64,000 nucleotides of DNA from Variovorax sp. J22P240. GTDB lineage: Bacteria; Pseudomonadota; Gammaproteobacteria; Burkholderiales; Burkholderiaceae_C. The position numbers and the translations under genes are program-made. The notes below the pieces were generated by a model, which saw only the letters and a program-made list of their open reading frames with translations, was not told where the DNA came from and did not search any database. Shown here piece after piece: positions 37,891 through 46,685 of the stretch. Numbering within the stretch: position 1 is the stretch's first letter; every line of letters begins with the position of its first letter. The stretch lies in the NCBI RefSeq assembly GCF_030316855.1, contig NZ_JASZYR010000001.1, positions 930,001 to 994,000 of the forward strand. The letters run 5' to 3'.

Positions 37891-38796
37891 TCACGATGGG
37901 CCCGTCAGGCCCGAGATCAGCAACGCGGCCACCGTCAAATCGGCCGTCGTCCCCGGGTTGATGCGATCTGCCTTGAGCGAGGCGTCCCAGGCCGCGAAAT
38001 CGGGATCGACGTCGAGCCCGCCATGGCAGCGCTGGCGTACCCGCCATCCCTGCGCCGCAGTCATGACAATGTGTGCCACGGCTTCGCCATGAATTCGAAC
38101 AATGTGTGAATCGGGAAAGCTGCTGAGCAGCGCCAGATAGAGCCGCTGGACCGCTGCGACGGTGCCCGTATCCGGCGCGCCACTGACCGAGGTCGCCATC
38201 AATGTGAACCTGGTTCCGAGCGTCGGCCCCCCCAACTCGAACAGGTCGTAGTAGGCGTCGCGATACTGGCGTGCAATGCTGTCGCGGTGTGCAGCGAGCG
38301 CCATCGCCGCACGCAGGTCCACGCTCGGCGGGTGCCTGACGTCCTGCTCCGGCGCGGTGGCCAGACCGCCCGGACGAGCGCGCGCGATGGCGCGGAAGGC
38401 CGCCTGGGCATCGGACAGATCGAGTTCGCCCAGCACGGATTCGACAGCCTCCCGCAAGTCCGCCGGCACCGTGGCGTCGGGCCGCAGTTCGACAGCCCGG
38501 GCAATGGGCGCGCACAGCAGCACGATGCCAAGATTGCTGTTGCAGCCGGCGGCCGCCCAAGTCGCTTCCACCGACGCCTCGATCCGCTCACCCACCGATG
38601 CGCCGGACTCGAACAGCGGCCCCGCCACGGCCCGTGCGCTCGCGATGAAGGTCTCGGCCGTCATGCCGTGTCCGGCCGATGCCCGGCTGACATTGCCCGG
38701 CTTGCGCACGTCCACGTCGAGCTCGCACGCCCGCAGGAAGCAGGCCCTGGCCCGGTCCGTTGCGCACTGGCGCATTTCTGTGACAGGCATGTTCAT
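37891..38796 (-). CDS. CitG-like (triphosphoribosyl-dephospho-CoA synthase family) protein
   Basis: 301 residues from ATG 38796, which overlaps the RimK-like stop (ATGA). Family features are the N-terminal [29 protein letters not shown] and the C-terminal [17 protein letters not shown]. True CitG makes the citrate-lyase prosthetic group, but no citrate-lyase genes are present. Homologues are standard members of methylotroph and archaeal H4MPT clusters, with an unproven, possibly phosphoribosyl-transferring role. Confidence 0.83.
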   Translation of the reverse strand: MNMPVTEMRQCATDRARACFLRACELDVDVRKPGNVSRASAGHGMTAETFIASARAVAGPLFESGASVGERIEASVEATWAAAGCNSNLGIVLLCAPIARAVELRPDATVPADLREAVESVLGELDLSDAQAAFRAIARARPGGLATAPEQDVRHPPSVDLRAAMALAAHRDSIARQYRDAYYDLFELGGPTLGTRFTLMATSVSGAPDTGTVAAVQRLYLALLSSFPDSHIVRIHGEAVAHIVMTAAQGWRVRQRCHGGLDVDPDFAAWDASLKADRINPGTTADLTVAALLISGLTGPS

Positions 38797-39782
38797 GCGC
38801 GGCGCGGCAGCTTCAACTGCGCCCCGCCCTCGGAGCCGGCGAGCTTGCGGTCGAGCAAGTCGTCGACGATGCAGCGGGCGATGTCGAAGCCGGTCACGCG
38901 CTGCAATCCCTGCCAGGCCGCGACACCATTGACTTCGATCACCTGGATGCCGCGCCTCGATCCCGACCTCGTGCGCGGTGCCGAAGGCATCAGGTCCACG
39001 CCCGCGTAGTCCATGCCCAGCGCGAGCGCGGCGCCTTCGGCCAGTTCGGCCAGTTCGGGCGTCAGCTCCGCCGGCTCGCAGCGCGCACCTTGCGCGACGT
39101 TGTGAATCCAGTGCCGGCTCACTCGCCGCATGGCGGTGACGGCCCGCCCGCCGACCACCAGCACCCGCCAGTCGAAGCCGGGCGTCGTCAGCGCCGGAAT
39201 GAAGCGCTGCAGATAGGCGAGCGATCCGTAGGCGGCCTCGATGTCCGGCAGCGGGTGGTGAACGCCATCCACCTGGCCCACCAGCTGCAAGCCCTTGCCC
39301 TGGGAACCGAACAGCGGCTTGAGCACCAGCGCGTGGCCGGCCGCGCCTTCTCGGATCGCGATGCGCTGCGCCTGTGCCAGCGATTCCGTGGCCCAGGTAG
39401 GCGGCGTGGGAATGCGTGCCGCATGCAGCAGCAGGCTGGTCATCGATTTGTCCACGCTGCGCTCGATCGCCCGAGCGTCGTTGTAGACGGGCACGCCGAG
39501 TTCGCGCAGCGCATGCAGCACGCCGAGCCGCTTCGTGACCTGCTCGAAGGTCCCGCTCGCGATGCCACGCACGAGCGCAGCGTCGGGCAGATCGCGGCCG
39601 AAGCCAGGGATGACCAGGCCATGCCAAGCCGCCGTCGTGTCGATCCGGCAGTCCGCCAGATCGACGCAGCGACCGACGCAGCTTCGGGCCCGCAGCGCCG
39701 CCTGGAGCCTGCGCGTGTGCCAACCGGTCTCGTCCGTCATGATGGCCACGTTGAAGCCTGTGAAGCCTGCGAGGCTGCCCAT
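38793..39782 (-). CDS. RimK-like ATP-grasp ligase (MptN-like)
   Basis: 329 residues with the RimK-type ATP-grasp layout: AIERSVDKSMTSLLLHAARIPTPPTW, the ATP lysine in LVLKPLFGSQGKGLQLV, DWRVLVVGGRAVTAMRR and the metal site IQVIEVNGVAAWQGL. Archaeal relatives (MptN, CofF) add glutamate to H4MPT or F420. Bacterial H4MPT is usually the dephospho form, so this ligase could instead glutamylate methylofuran. The start shares one base with the mch stop (TGATG). Confidence 0.83.
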   Translation of the reverse strand: MGSLAGFTGFNVAIMTDETGWHTRRLQAALRARSCVGRCVDLADCRIDTTAAWHGLVIPGFGRDLPDAALVRGIASGTFEQVTKRLGVLHALRELGVPVYNDARAIERSVDKSMTSLLLHAARIPTPPTWATESLAQAQRIAIREGAAGHALVLKPLFGSQGKGLQLVGQVDGVHHPLPDIEAAYGSLAYLQRFIPALTTPGFDWRVLVVGGRAVTAMRRVSRHWIHNVAQGARCEPAELTPELAELAEGAALALGMDYAGVDLMPSAPRTRSGSRRGIQVIEVNGVAAWQGLQRVTGFDIARCIVDDLLDRKLAGSEGGAQLKLPRRA

Positions 39783-40789
39783 CACGCTTCTTTCCGCCAC
39801 AGGCCGAGCAGCAACGGCATGTTCAGGCCGCCGGCGTGCCAGGTGTTGCCGCTGTCGAGGTTGCTGACCCACACCTCGGCGGGTGCGAACAAGGCGCCGT
39901 CGATCTTGTAGAAGTCGAATTCGGCCGCCTTGAATATCTCCGCAAACGAACGGCCGTAGTCGCCGGAGTTGCTCGACGGTAGCTGCTTCGCCAGTTCGCG
40001 CGCCGCTGCATCGCCGCCACGCACGGTGAGGTGCACGCGGCCGCCGTAGAGGATCGCGTCGTTGGTTCGTCCCATCGCCTCCACGCCGTCGGCGCTCGGG
40101 GCGGGCAATGGCGCCGCGCCCGCACCGCCAACGATGTGGCCGAGGTCGAATCCCAACTGGTGCGCCTTGTGCAGCGCGACCTCCAGCACGCGTGCCACCA
40201 CCTGCGTGGTGCCGGCGAGGCTGGTCGTCGGCGTGAGGATCAGCGTCAGCCCTTCCCCGCTCAAGTGGCAATCGCGCAGCAGCTTGTCGATGATCACCTG
40301 CGGCGGCGCGCGATCGACCTCCAGCACGAGCACCCCGGCCTCCGCGCGGTCGCGGTAGCCGAGTTCATCGAATAGCGTTTCCTTGGTCGCCAGCGCGCGC
40401 GCCGGGCCCGAGCCGAGCGAGAAGAATTTCTTGCCCCCCGTTTCCTCCTTGCTGGCCGCAAGGCTCCAGCCGGCGTACTGGCTGCCCAGGCAGGCCAGCA
40501 CCGGCTGCGCGCTGTGCACCTCGATCCAGCTGGGCCAGCCCTCCCTTCCGTCGGGACGCAGGCTCACCTGGCCGAGCCCGCCCATGCAGATCTCGCCCAC
40601 GAGCAGGCCCGCCGCCACGCTGCCGCCCACGGAGATACCCGCATCGACGATATAGGGACCGGCCCCGTCACGATGTGCCCGCACGTCGAGCGCATCGGCG
40701 GTGGCCAGCAGTCGCTCGACGAGCGGCCGCGAGAGCGCGTTCACGCTGAGCGTGGATGCGGCCAGGGGTGCCGCCGCGACATCAGTCAT
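39782..40789 (-). CDS. mch: Methenyl-H4MPT cyclohydrolase
   Basis: 335 residues. Mch hydrolyses methenyl-H4MPT to formyl-H4MPT. Diagnostic stretches are AGISVGGSVAAGLLVGEICMGGLG, IEVHSAQPVLACLGSQYAGW, FFSLGSGPARALA and HKAHQLGFDLGHIVGGAGAAPLP. Length matches bacterial Mch. ATG 40789 overlaps the upstream ATP-grasp stop (ATGA). Confidence 0.95.
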   Translation of the reverse strand: MTDVAAAPLAASTLSVNALSRPLVERLLATADALDVRAHRDGAGPYIVDAGISVGGSVAAGLLVGEICMGGLGQVSLRPDGREGWPSWIEVHSAQPVLACLGSQYAGWSLAASKEETGGKKFFSLGSGPARALATKETLFDELGYRDRAEAGVLVLEVDRAPPQVIIDKLLRDCHLSGEGLTLILTPTTSLAGTTQVVARVLEVALHKAHQLGFDLGHIVGGAGAAPLPAPSADGVEAMGRTNDAILYGGRVHLTVRGGDAAARELAKQLPSSNSGDYGRSFAEIFKAAEFDFYKIDGALFAPAEVWVSNLDSGNTWHAGGLNMPLLLGLWRKEA

Positions 40790-41928
40790 ACAGATGACTC
40801 CAGGGATTGATGCACGGCCATGCGGCCAAGCTGCAGTAACTCGCGCACCTGCCCGGCGTTCGTGCCGCTGGCGCTCACGCTGCACAAGGGATCACCGGCC
40901 TCGAAGCCCGAAGCAGCGGCGGGCAGATCGTGGCAGCCGGCGCGTGCGGCCAGACGCTGCGAGGCGGGCTCATCGAGCCAGAGCCGGCGCGGCGCGAAGA
41001 CGACTTCGTTGCCACGAACGAGGTCGCTCGCCGCCTGCGCGGGCCTCGACGGAAGGTCGCCCTGAACACAGGCACGCACATGCGCTGCCACGATGCCACG
41101 ACCGTAAAGCGCCATGCTGGCCGGCGGCCGCGGGTTGACCTCGAGCACATTGACGGTATCGACGTCAAGCATGAAGTCCAGGCTGCCGAGGCCGCGCAGG
41201 GAAAAGGCCGCCACCAGCGCGCGCAACGCTGCCGTCACTTGGGCGCCCACGATGTCGGGCAGTTGCACCGGCCCCACGGAACCGCAAAACACGAAGGGCC
41301 GCCCCGCCAGGGGCCGCACGATCAGTTCGTTGAATCCGAGCAGCGAGGCATCGCCCCCATTCGCGATGAACGTCGCCGACATCGGCGTGCCCGAGGTCTC
41401 GCGCTGGAAGTAGTGATGGGCACTCAAGGCATCGTCGGGCGGCGCCCTGCCCCGCTGCGATGCCGCCCGGCTGATGTGCCAGCCGCCGCAGCCGTGCGCA
41501 TCCTTGACGAGCCAGCCGGCCGCATCCTCGGGCGCAGTCATTCGCACTTCCGGATGGACGATCCCTCGTGAGTCGAGGAAACTGAAAAAGGTCTTCGGCT
41601 CCCGCACGCGCCGCATCGCGTCGCCCTGCGTGCCGATCAGCGGCATCAGCGTCGCACCGCTCTCCAGCAGATCGGGCCGGCCCTCGAACCCCGAGCCGGC
41701 GATCCACCCGGCCACACGGCCCCGCTGCGCGAGCGCTTGCAGCGCCGACAGCAACCGCGCGCCGTCGACGCTCAAGCTTGCCGGATCGCCGAGCGAATGC
41801 CACTCGGCGCAGGCACGTCGGGTGTCCGTGTCGCCGAACAGATCGAGCGCCACCACTTCGAAGCCGTCAGCGACGGCCGACTCCGCCAGCATTCGCGCGG
41901 AGATGGAAACCACGGCAATCGCTGTCAT
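40786..41928 (-). CDS. ATP-grasp protein of the H4MPT cluster (COG2232-like)
   Basis: 380 residues. N-terminal Rossmann-like part (VVSISARMLAESAVADGFEVVALDLFGD), ATP-grasp core with FLDSRGIVHPEV, WLVKDAHGCGGWHI and the metal-binding DTVNVLEVNPRPPASMALY. It sits between mtdB and mch, the normal place for this family in methylotrophs. It is presumed to add an amino acid in cofactor synthesis; the substrate is unknown. It starts 13 bases before the mtdB end region. Confidence 0.82.
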   Translation of the reverse strand: MTAIAVVSISARMLAESAVADGFEVVALDLFGDTDTRRACAEWHSLGDPASLSVDGARLLSALQALAQRGRVAGWIAGSGFEGRPDLLESGATLMPLIGTQGDAMRRVREPKTFFSFLDSRGIVHPEVRMTAPEDAAGWLVKDAHGCGGWHISRAASQRGRAPPDDALSAHHYFQRETSGTPMSATFIANGGDASLLGFNELIVRPLAGRPFVFCGSVGPVQLPDIVGAQVTAALRALVAAFSLRGLGSLDFMLDVDTVNVLEVNPRPPASMALYGRGIVAAHVRACVQGDLPSRPAQAASDLVRGNEVVFAPRRLWLDEPASQRLAARAGCHDLPAAASGFEAGDPLCSVSASGTNAGQVRELLQLGRMAVHQSLESSV

Positions 41929-41941
41929 CACGGTGGGCGGC

Positions 41942-42850
41942 TCAAGCCGCCTTTTCGGCAATGAAGGCACGCGCAGTGGCAAAGGCCTCGGTGAAACTCA
42001 ACACCACCGGCGCTTCCGCCTGATGCATCTGCACCAGGAGCCGTTGCTGGGTTTGGTACTTGACGTTTCCGATCGCCAAGGCGCCGATGCCCACCGCCGT
42101 GGTGCCGCTCAGCGGCTTGGCGTTGTCCGTCGCGCCGACGCCGGCGATGCCCTCGGGCGGCACCGCGTTGACGTCGGCCGCGACCTTGAGCCGCTTGGCG
42201 AAAGTCAGCGTCTCGGCGGAGACAGCCTGGACCCCTGCCGGCGCGCAGGCAAGCAGCACATCGGCATCGGCGATCGATGCGCGCACCGCTGCCGTATCGC
42301 CACTGGATACGCCGCCCAGGCTGACACCGAAGCGCTTGCCGCTCTCGCGCGCGACCGCTTCGGCCGCGTCGGCGCCGCCGCGGCTCGAGAGAAAGACCTG
42401 GGCGCCCGCCTGTGCCGCGATCACCCCTGCGATACGGCCCACCGGTCCCGTGCCGCCGATGACGACGACGCGCTGGCCGTCCAGGCCTTTTGCGTGGTGG
42501 CTTGCCAATGCAGCCTCGACGCACGCCACCATCGCTGCCGCGGTCGTGTAGGCGCCGCTGGGGTCGGCCATCAGCGACACGACGAAGGGCTTGAACATGG
42601 CGCCCTTTGCCTTTTCGAGCATGTCGGCGGCCTCCAGCGCATCGCGTCCGCCGATGAAGATGCCCGTGCGCAGCAGGCCCTTCGGACTGCGCGAGAAGAT
42701 CGTGTCCTGCGTGAGGCCGGCAACGCCGTCCGCGTCGACCTCGCAGTACGGCACGATGACCTGGTAGCCGGCGTCGGCCGCCATGTTGATGTCGAACGGG
42801 CTCATCTGCCGGCCCGGTGTGAACATGTGGAGGATGTAGGGGCGTTCCAT
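41942..42850 (-). CDS. mtdB: NAD(P)-dependent methylene-H4MPT dehydrogenase
   Basis: 302 residues. MtdB oxidises methylene-H4MPT to methenyl-H4MPT with NAD(P). Visible: the N-terminal substrate domain (ILHMFTPGRQMSPFDINMAADAGY), DPSGAYTTAAAMVA, and a dinucleotide fold VVVIGGTGPVGRIAG followed by FLSSRGG. Length and order fit MtdB rather than the MtdA type, and position with mch and mptG agrees. Confidence 0.93.
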   Translation of the reverse strand: MERPYILHMFTPGRQMSPFDINMAADAGYQVIVPYCEVDADGVAGLTQDTIFSRSPKGLLRTGIFIGGRDALEAADMLEKAKGAMFKPFVVSLMADPSGAYTTAAAMVACVEAALASHHAKGLDGQRVVVIGGTGPVGRIAGVIAAQAGAQVFLSSRGGADAAEAVARESGKRFGVSLGGVSSGDTAAVRASIADADVLLACAPAGVQAVSAETLTFAKRLKVAADVNAVPPEGIAGVGATDNAKPLSGTTAVGIGALAIGNVKYQTQQRLLVQMHQAEAPVVLSFTEAFATARAFIAEKAA

Positions 42851-42866
42851 GAGAACCCTGCGTTGA

Positions 42867-43922
42867 TCAAGGGGTCGAGGCCAGCGGCGACGAGAGGCGC
42901 CGATCCAGCAGCGTGGCGCCGGTGTTGCGGCCGGACACGACGCGCAGCGTCAGCGACGGGGCGACGATGCCGGCGGCCAGCATGGCGTCGATTGCGGCTT
43001 CCGCCCGCGCCTGCGATGGAAAGATCGCGAAGCCGGTCGGCCCCCAGGAGCTCTGGCCGATGGCCGCGAGGTGCTCGGCACGGTGCTGCAAGACCCATCC
43101 GAGCAGGCAGCCCACGGATTCGCTGGCGAAGGCACGCCCCCCTTGTGCGGACGCGAAGTGCTCGCCCAGAACCTGCTGGATTCGCGTGACGCCGCAAGCA
43201 AAGGGCGCGAAGTCGGCGGTGGCGGCGCCTGGCAGCACGCGCATCAGCACCTGGTGGCAGATGTCCGCGGCAAGTGCCTGGGACATGGGCGGCAAGCCGG
43301 CAATGCGCTGTTTTTCGTCCTCTCCAGCCAAGCCCTTCTGTGCGCAGTCCTGAACGATCAGAACGCGCCAGTCTTCGGGCAGCGGGATGCGCGACAACAC
43401 GAGCGCAGGTGCGCCGTTCTCGCCCGGGCCGCCATCGACGATCAGCCCCCCGTGGTCGAACCCCGCTATGCCGATGCCAGACCGCAGTCCACGACCCAGC
43501 CATTGCGCCAGCGTGGCCGTGGGCACACCCACGCCGTGCCACAGCGCGAACGCCCGCCCGATCGCCAGCGCCAACTGCGTACCCGAGCCGAATCCGGCAT
43601 GCGCGGGCAATACCTGAAGCAGCCGGAGATGCAGCGGATCGCGGCGGCCCGTATGGGCTTGCAGCAGGCTTACACAGGTGGCGGCGCGCTCGATTTCAGC
43701 ATGCGCTGCAGGTCCACTCGCGGTGATCCGGTCGAAGGGCGAGGCGCTGATCTCGACTTCCGTTTCGAAACCGCCAATCACGAGCCCCACGCTGCCAAAA
43801 CTACGTCCTAGCGAACCGGCAGGGTCGAGAAAACCCAGGTGCAGACGCGCAGGAGCACGCAGCGCAACGGTCGCTGCGCGATCGACGAAACTCGCTTCGG
43901 GAAAATTTCGAGGGCGATCCAT
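42867..43922 (-). CDS. mptG: Beta-ribofuranosylaminobenzene 5'-phosphate synthase
   Basis: 351 residues of the GHMP-kinase-fold RFAP synthase family: LRAPARLHLGFLDPAGSLGRSFGSVG at the N-terminus and LPAHAGFGSGTQLALAIGRA as the GHMP motif. The enzyme joins p-aminobenzoate to PRPP with loss of CO2, the first committed step of methanopterin. ATG 43922 is chosen; a TTG at 43973 extends the frame without family match. It precedes mtdB by 16 bases. Confidence 0.92.
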   Translation of the reverse strand: MDRPRNFPEASFVDRAATVALRAPARLHLGFLDPAGSLGRSFGSVGLVIGGFETEVEISASPFDRITASGPAAHAEIERAATCVSLLQAHTGRRDPLHLRLLQVLPAHAGFGSGTQLALAIGRAFALWHGVGVPTATLAQWLGRGLRSGIGIAGFDHGGLIVDGGPGENGAPALVLSRIPLPEDWRVLIVQDCAQKGLAGEDEKQRIAGLPPMSQALAADICHQVLMRVLPGAATADFAPFACGVTRIQQVLGEHFASAQGGRAFASESVGCLLGWVLQHRAEHLAAIGQSSWGPTGFAIFPSQARAEAAIDAMLAAGIVAPSLTLRVVSGRNTGATLLDRRLSSPLASTP

Positions 43923-44061
43923 CGTGTTGGAGGCGGGTTGAAATTCAGTGGTCGTGCAGGGCTTGCAAAGCAAGGTCTGTTCCGCTGATATCTCTCCAGC
44001 GATCTCCGGAGACCTCGCGCCCGGCCTTCGCGAAGCGGTCCGCGGCTGTATCGACTTGAGG

Positions 44062-44070
44062 ACACTGTGT
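44062..44070. promoter_or_regulatory. ACACTGTGT dyad upstream of mptG
   Basis: Perfect 4+1+4 palindrome, identical to the fhcB site, in the 173-base gap between the pterin dehydratase stop and mptG, 140 bases before the mptG ATG. Confidence 0.4.
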
Positions 44071-44095
44071 CACCACGCGGCCTCCTCAGCCGAGG

Positions 44096-44485
44096 TCAGT
44101 CGTACTTCAGGTACTTGAAACGCGGATCGTCCGGGGTGCCTTCGAGCGACGATCCTTCCACGGCACCGGGCTGCCACATCACGACTTCTTCGATCTTTCT
44201 GGCGAGTTCGAAGTCTTTCTCGGTGATGCCCTTGGCGGCGTGGTTCATGAGTTTCACCGTGACGAAGGCATATGACACGGTGAGGTCCGGATGGTGCCAG
44301 GCCGCCTCCGCGAGATGACCCACGGTATTGACCACCATCAGCGTCCCCTTCCAGCCGCTGGTCTTGAACTTGCGTCGAATCCAACCGTCCTCGAAATACC
44401 ATTTCGGCAGCTCTTCGGCGAGTCTTGCGGTGGTCTCCTCGGGCGTGAATACCTCGGATGCGGACTGCTTGCGCCATTTGGTCAT
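44096..44485 (-). CDS. Pterin-4a-carbinolamine dehydratase-like protein
   Basis: 129 residues from ATG 44485 (MTKWRKQ), with AAGGGG before it; ATG 44512 is an alternative. The core shows PKWYFEDGWIRRKFKTSGW, the active-site VGHLAEAAWHHPDLTVSYAFVTVKLMNHAAKG and ITEKDFELARKIEEV, as in DCoH/PCD. Its usual job is dehydrating 4a-hydroxypterins; relatives are found in H4MPT clusters with no proven role. It is first in the mptG-mtdB-mch direction. Confidence 0.85.
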   Translation of the reverse strand: MTKWRKQSASEVFTPEETTARLAEELPKWYFEDGWIRRKFKTSGWKGTLMVVNTVGHLAEAAWHHPDLTVSYAFVTVKLMNHAAKGITEKDFELARKIEEVVMWQPGAVEGSSLEGTPDDPRFKYLKYD

Positions 44486-44587
44486 GACGGCCCCTTGCAA
44501 AGTGGCGATCATCGAATGCTATGGCGCCGCCGGCCGCGGCGCTCGTCGACCCTGCGGATAGCCGCGACGCCAAGAGAGGAGTCCCCC

Positions 44588-45388
44588 ATGAACCGCATCC
44601 AACACCTTGCGATCTCGGCTCTGTCCACCGCGACCGCGCTACTGGCCGTGGTCGGCACCATGCATGCCGCGGCGGCGGATCTTTCGGTGGACCAGGTCAG
44701 GGACGCGCTCAAGAACGCATCGCCAGCCAAGCCGGTCGATCTGTCCGGCAAGGACCTCTCGGACCTCGACCTGAGCAAGCTCGACTTTCGCAACGCCAAC
44801 TTGCGGGGCGTCAGCTTCTTCGGCAGCAAGCTCGTGCTGTCCGACTTCCGCGGCGCGACGCTGGAAGGGGCGAACCTGAACGGTGCCTGGCTGATGGGCA
44901 CGGACTTCACGGGCGCCAACCTGAACCGCGCGAGCCTGCTTTCGGTCGTCGTTCTCGGTGGCGAGGTCAAGAAGATGCCGATCTTCAAGGGCGCCACCAT
45001 GACCGGTATCCGGATGATCGCGGATCTGCCGGGGGCCGACCTCTCCGGGGCCAACTTCAGCAATGCCGTCGTCGGCGTCAACATCAAGAACCAGGGGATG
45101 GGGCAGATGCGGACCGATCTTGCCGGGGCCAACCTGGCGGGCGCGACACTGGCGGGCGCCGACTTCAATCGATCCCTGATGGCTTTTTGCAACCTCAAGG
45201 GCGGCAATCTCCGCGGCGCCAACTTCTTTCGAGTCAAGCTGGCAGGCGCCGACCTCACAGGCGCCGACGTAACCGGTGCCGACTTCACCGAGGCCGATCT
45301 GGACGGGACGGTCTTTCGCGATGTGAAGGGTTTCGCCGAGGCCAAGGGCATGGACCGCGCCACGAACCTCGACAAGATCATTCGTTGA
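44588..45388 (+). CDS. Exported pentapeptide-repeat protein
   Basis: 266 residues with a signal peptide (about 1-30, cut near AAAAD). The body consists of pentapeptide repeats of the A(D/N)LXX type (ADLSGANFSNA, ANLAGATLAGADFN, ADLTGADVTGADFTEADL), which form a right-handed quadrilateral beta-helix, interrupted near residues 120-150. The function is unknown. A GAGGAG site precedes the ATG. It is divergent from the pterin dehydratase and unlikely to be part of the C1 operons. Confidence 0.85.
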   Translation: MNRIQHLAISALSTATALLAVVGTMHAAAADLSVDQVRDALKNASPAKPVDLSGKDLSDLDLSKLDFRNANLRGVSFFGSKLVLSDFRGATLEGANLNGAWLMGTDFTGANLNRASLLSVVVLGGEVKKMPIFKGATMTGIRMIADLPGADLSGANFSNAVVGVNIKNQGMGQMRTDLAGANLAGATLAGADFNRSLMAFCNLKGGNLRGANFFRVKLAGADLTGADVTGADFTEADLDGTVFRDVKGFAEAKGMDRATNLDKIIR

Positions 45389-45456
45389 GCGCTCGGGATG
45401 AGTCCCTGTGGCTTGCATCCACAATCGAAGCCCGACGATCAATCCACGGAGTCTGT

Positions 45457-46245
45457 ATGGATCTTCAACTGACCGGAAAGCATGTGCTGGTGACGGGCGG
45501 CAGCCGAGGCATCGGCCTTGCCTGCGCTCGCGCTTTCCTTCGCGAAGGTGCGCGAGTCAGCATCGCCGGGCGCACGCCCGCCCACCTCGACACCGCCGCC
45601 GCGCAACTGCTTGCCGAAGGACACTCGGTCGGCGGCTACAGCGCCGACCTGAGCGACGCGCGCGCTGCCCTGCACATGCTGGACGCCATACAGGCCGAGT
45701 CGGGCCCGATCGACATCCTCGTCAACTCCGCCGGGGCGGCGCGCCGCACGCCTTTCGACGAACTGCAGCCGCAAAACTGGCACGACGCCATGCAGGCCAA
45801 GTTCTTCAGCTACATCCATGTGATGGACCCGCTCATCAAACGCATGGGCGAGCGCGGTTCAGGCGCCATCGTGAACGTCATCGGCATGGGGGGCAAGGTC
45901 GCTTCGCCGACGCATCTAGCAGGCGGGGCCGCCAATGCGGCGCTGATGCTCGCCACCGCAGGCCTGGCGGCCGCGTACGGCCCCCGCGGCGTGCGGGTCA
46001 ACGCGGTCAATCCCGCGATGACGCTGACCGACCGCATGGCCGAAGGCATCGCGGCCGACGCGCGTCTGCGAAAGGTGACTGAGGAAGAAGTGCTGCGCGA
46101 CGCCGAAGCACGCATGCCGCTGGGACGCCTGGCCAAGCCGGAGGACATCGCCAATGCGGTCGTGTTCCTCGCCTCGCCGAGCGCCGGCTACATCTCGGGC
46201 GCCGTCATCTCGATAGACGGCGCGGCCGTGCCAATGGTGGTCTGA
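45457..46245 (+). CDS. SDR-family protein with altered catalytic residues
   Basis: 262 residues of the short-chain dehydrogenase fold. The cofactor motif TGGSRGIG and the NSAG motif are intact, and the C-terminus PEDIANAVVFLASPSAGYISG is typical. The catalytic triad is not: the Ser strand reads NVIGMGG, and the YxxxK position reads GGAAN (within LAGGAANAAL), so Ser, Tyr and Lys are all replaced. A related SDR subgroup with Asn in place of Lys exists, as far as I recall. Activity as an ordinary oxidoreductase is doubtful. Confidence 0.85.
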   Translation: MDLQLTGKHVLVTGGSRGIGLACARAFLREGARVSIAGRTPAHLDTAAAQLLAEGHSVGGYSADLSDARAALHMLDAIQAESGPIDILVNSAGAARRTPFDELQPQNWHDAMQAKFFSYIHVMDPLIKRMGERGSGAIVNVIGMGGKVASPTHLAGGAANAALMLATAGLAAAYGPRGVRVNAVNPAMTLTDRMAEGIAADARLRKVTEEEVLRDAEARMPLGRLAKPEDIANAVVFLASPSAGYISGAVISIDGAAVPMVV

Positions 46246-46262
46246 GCCTGAACCGGGCCAGC

Positions 46263-46487
46263 TCAACTGGCCGGGAACTGCTCCGGCATCGGCTCGACGG
46301 GCGCCGACGGCGGAGCCTCATTCTTCGCCTTGTCGCGTCCGAGGTCCTCCATCATTTTTTCGCCAACCTCGTCCTTGCCATCGGAAGGAATCGATTCCTC
46401 GAAGGCAATCTCGGGTTCTTCGTTGACCGCGGCCTGTCTGCTCGGTGAATCTGCACGCGTGGTGTCGTTGGTCATGCTGGGCTCCAT
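46263..46487 (-). CDS. Small acidic hypothetical protein
   Basis: 74 residues (or 70 from the inner ATG at 46475), rich in Glu, Asp, Pro and Ser, with no membrane segment or recognised domain. It converges on the SDR gene with a 17-base gap and lies upstream of the tRNA gene. It looks disordered. Codon bias is in keeping with the neighbours, but whether it is expressed is uncertain. Confidence 0.5.
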   Translation of the reverse strand: MEPSMTNDTTRADSPSRQAAVNEEPEIAFEESIPSDGKDEVGEKMMEDLGRDKAKNEAPPSAPVEPMPEQFPAS

Positions 46488-46598
46488 GGAAAACCCGAGA
46501 TTTGCACCTCAGACCATCCCGGCAACCGGGCAAACTCGCCACCGACTGTCGGCCGGCGCTGACGGTTCCAGGAGCACCGTAAAATCGCGCTCCCAACT

Positions 46599-46675
46599 CT
46601 GCCCGTAGCTCAGTTGGATAGAGCACCTGCCTTCTAAGCAGGTTGTCGGGGGTTCGATCCCCTCCGGGCAGGCCA
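46599..46675 (+). tRNA. tRNA-Arg (anticodon TCT)
   Basis: 77 bases. The acceptor stem CTGCCCG pairs with CGGGCAG, discriminator G, and CCA is encoded. The D arm is GCTCAGTTGGATAGAGC; anticodon stem CCTGC/GCAGG with loop CTTCTAA gives anticodon TCT (46633-46635); the T arm is GGGGGTTCGATCCCC. It reads AGA, a rare codon in a high-GC genome. Confidence 0.96.
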
Positions 46676-46685
46676 ATTCAAGCGT

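Noticed and set aside
44588..45388. Pentapeptide-repeat protein as a quinolone-resistance (Qnr) protein
   Set aside because: It has an export signal and an interrupted repeat region, unlike cytoplasmic Qnr proteins.
44639..45442. Minus-strand frames opposite the pentapeptide-repeat gene
   Set aside because: Repetitive Ala/Val/Gly composition mirrors the repeat on the coding strand; the plus frame has a signal peptide and ribosome site.
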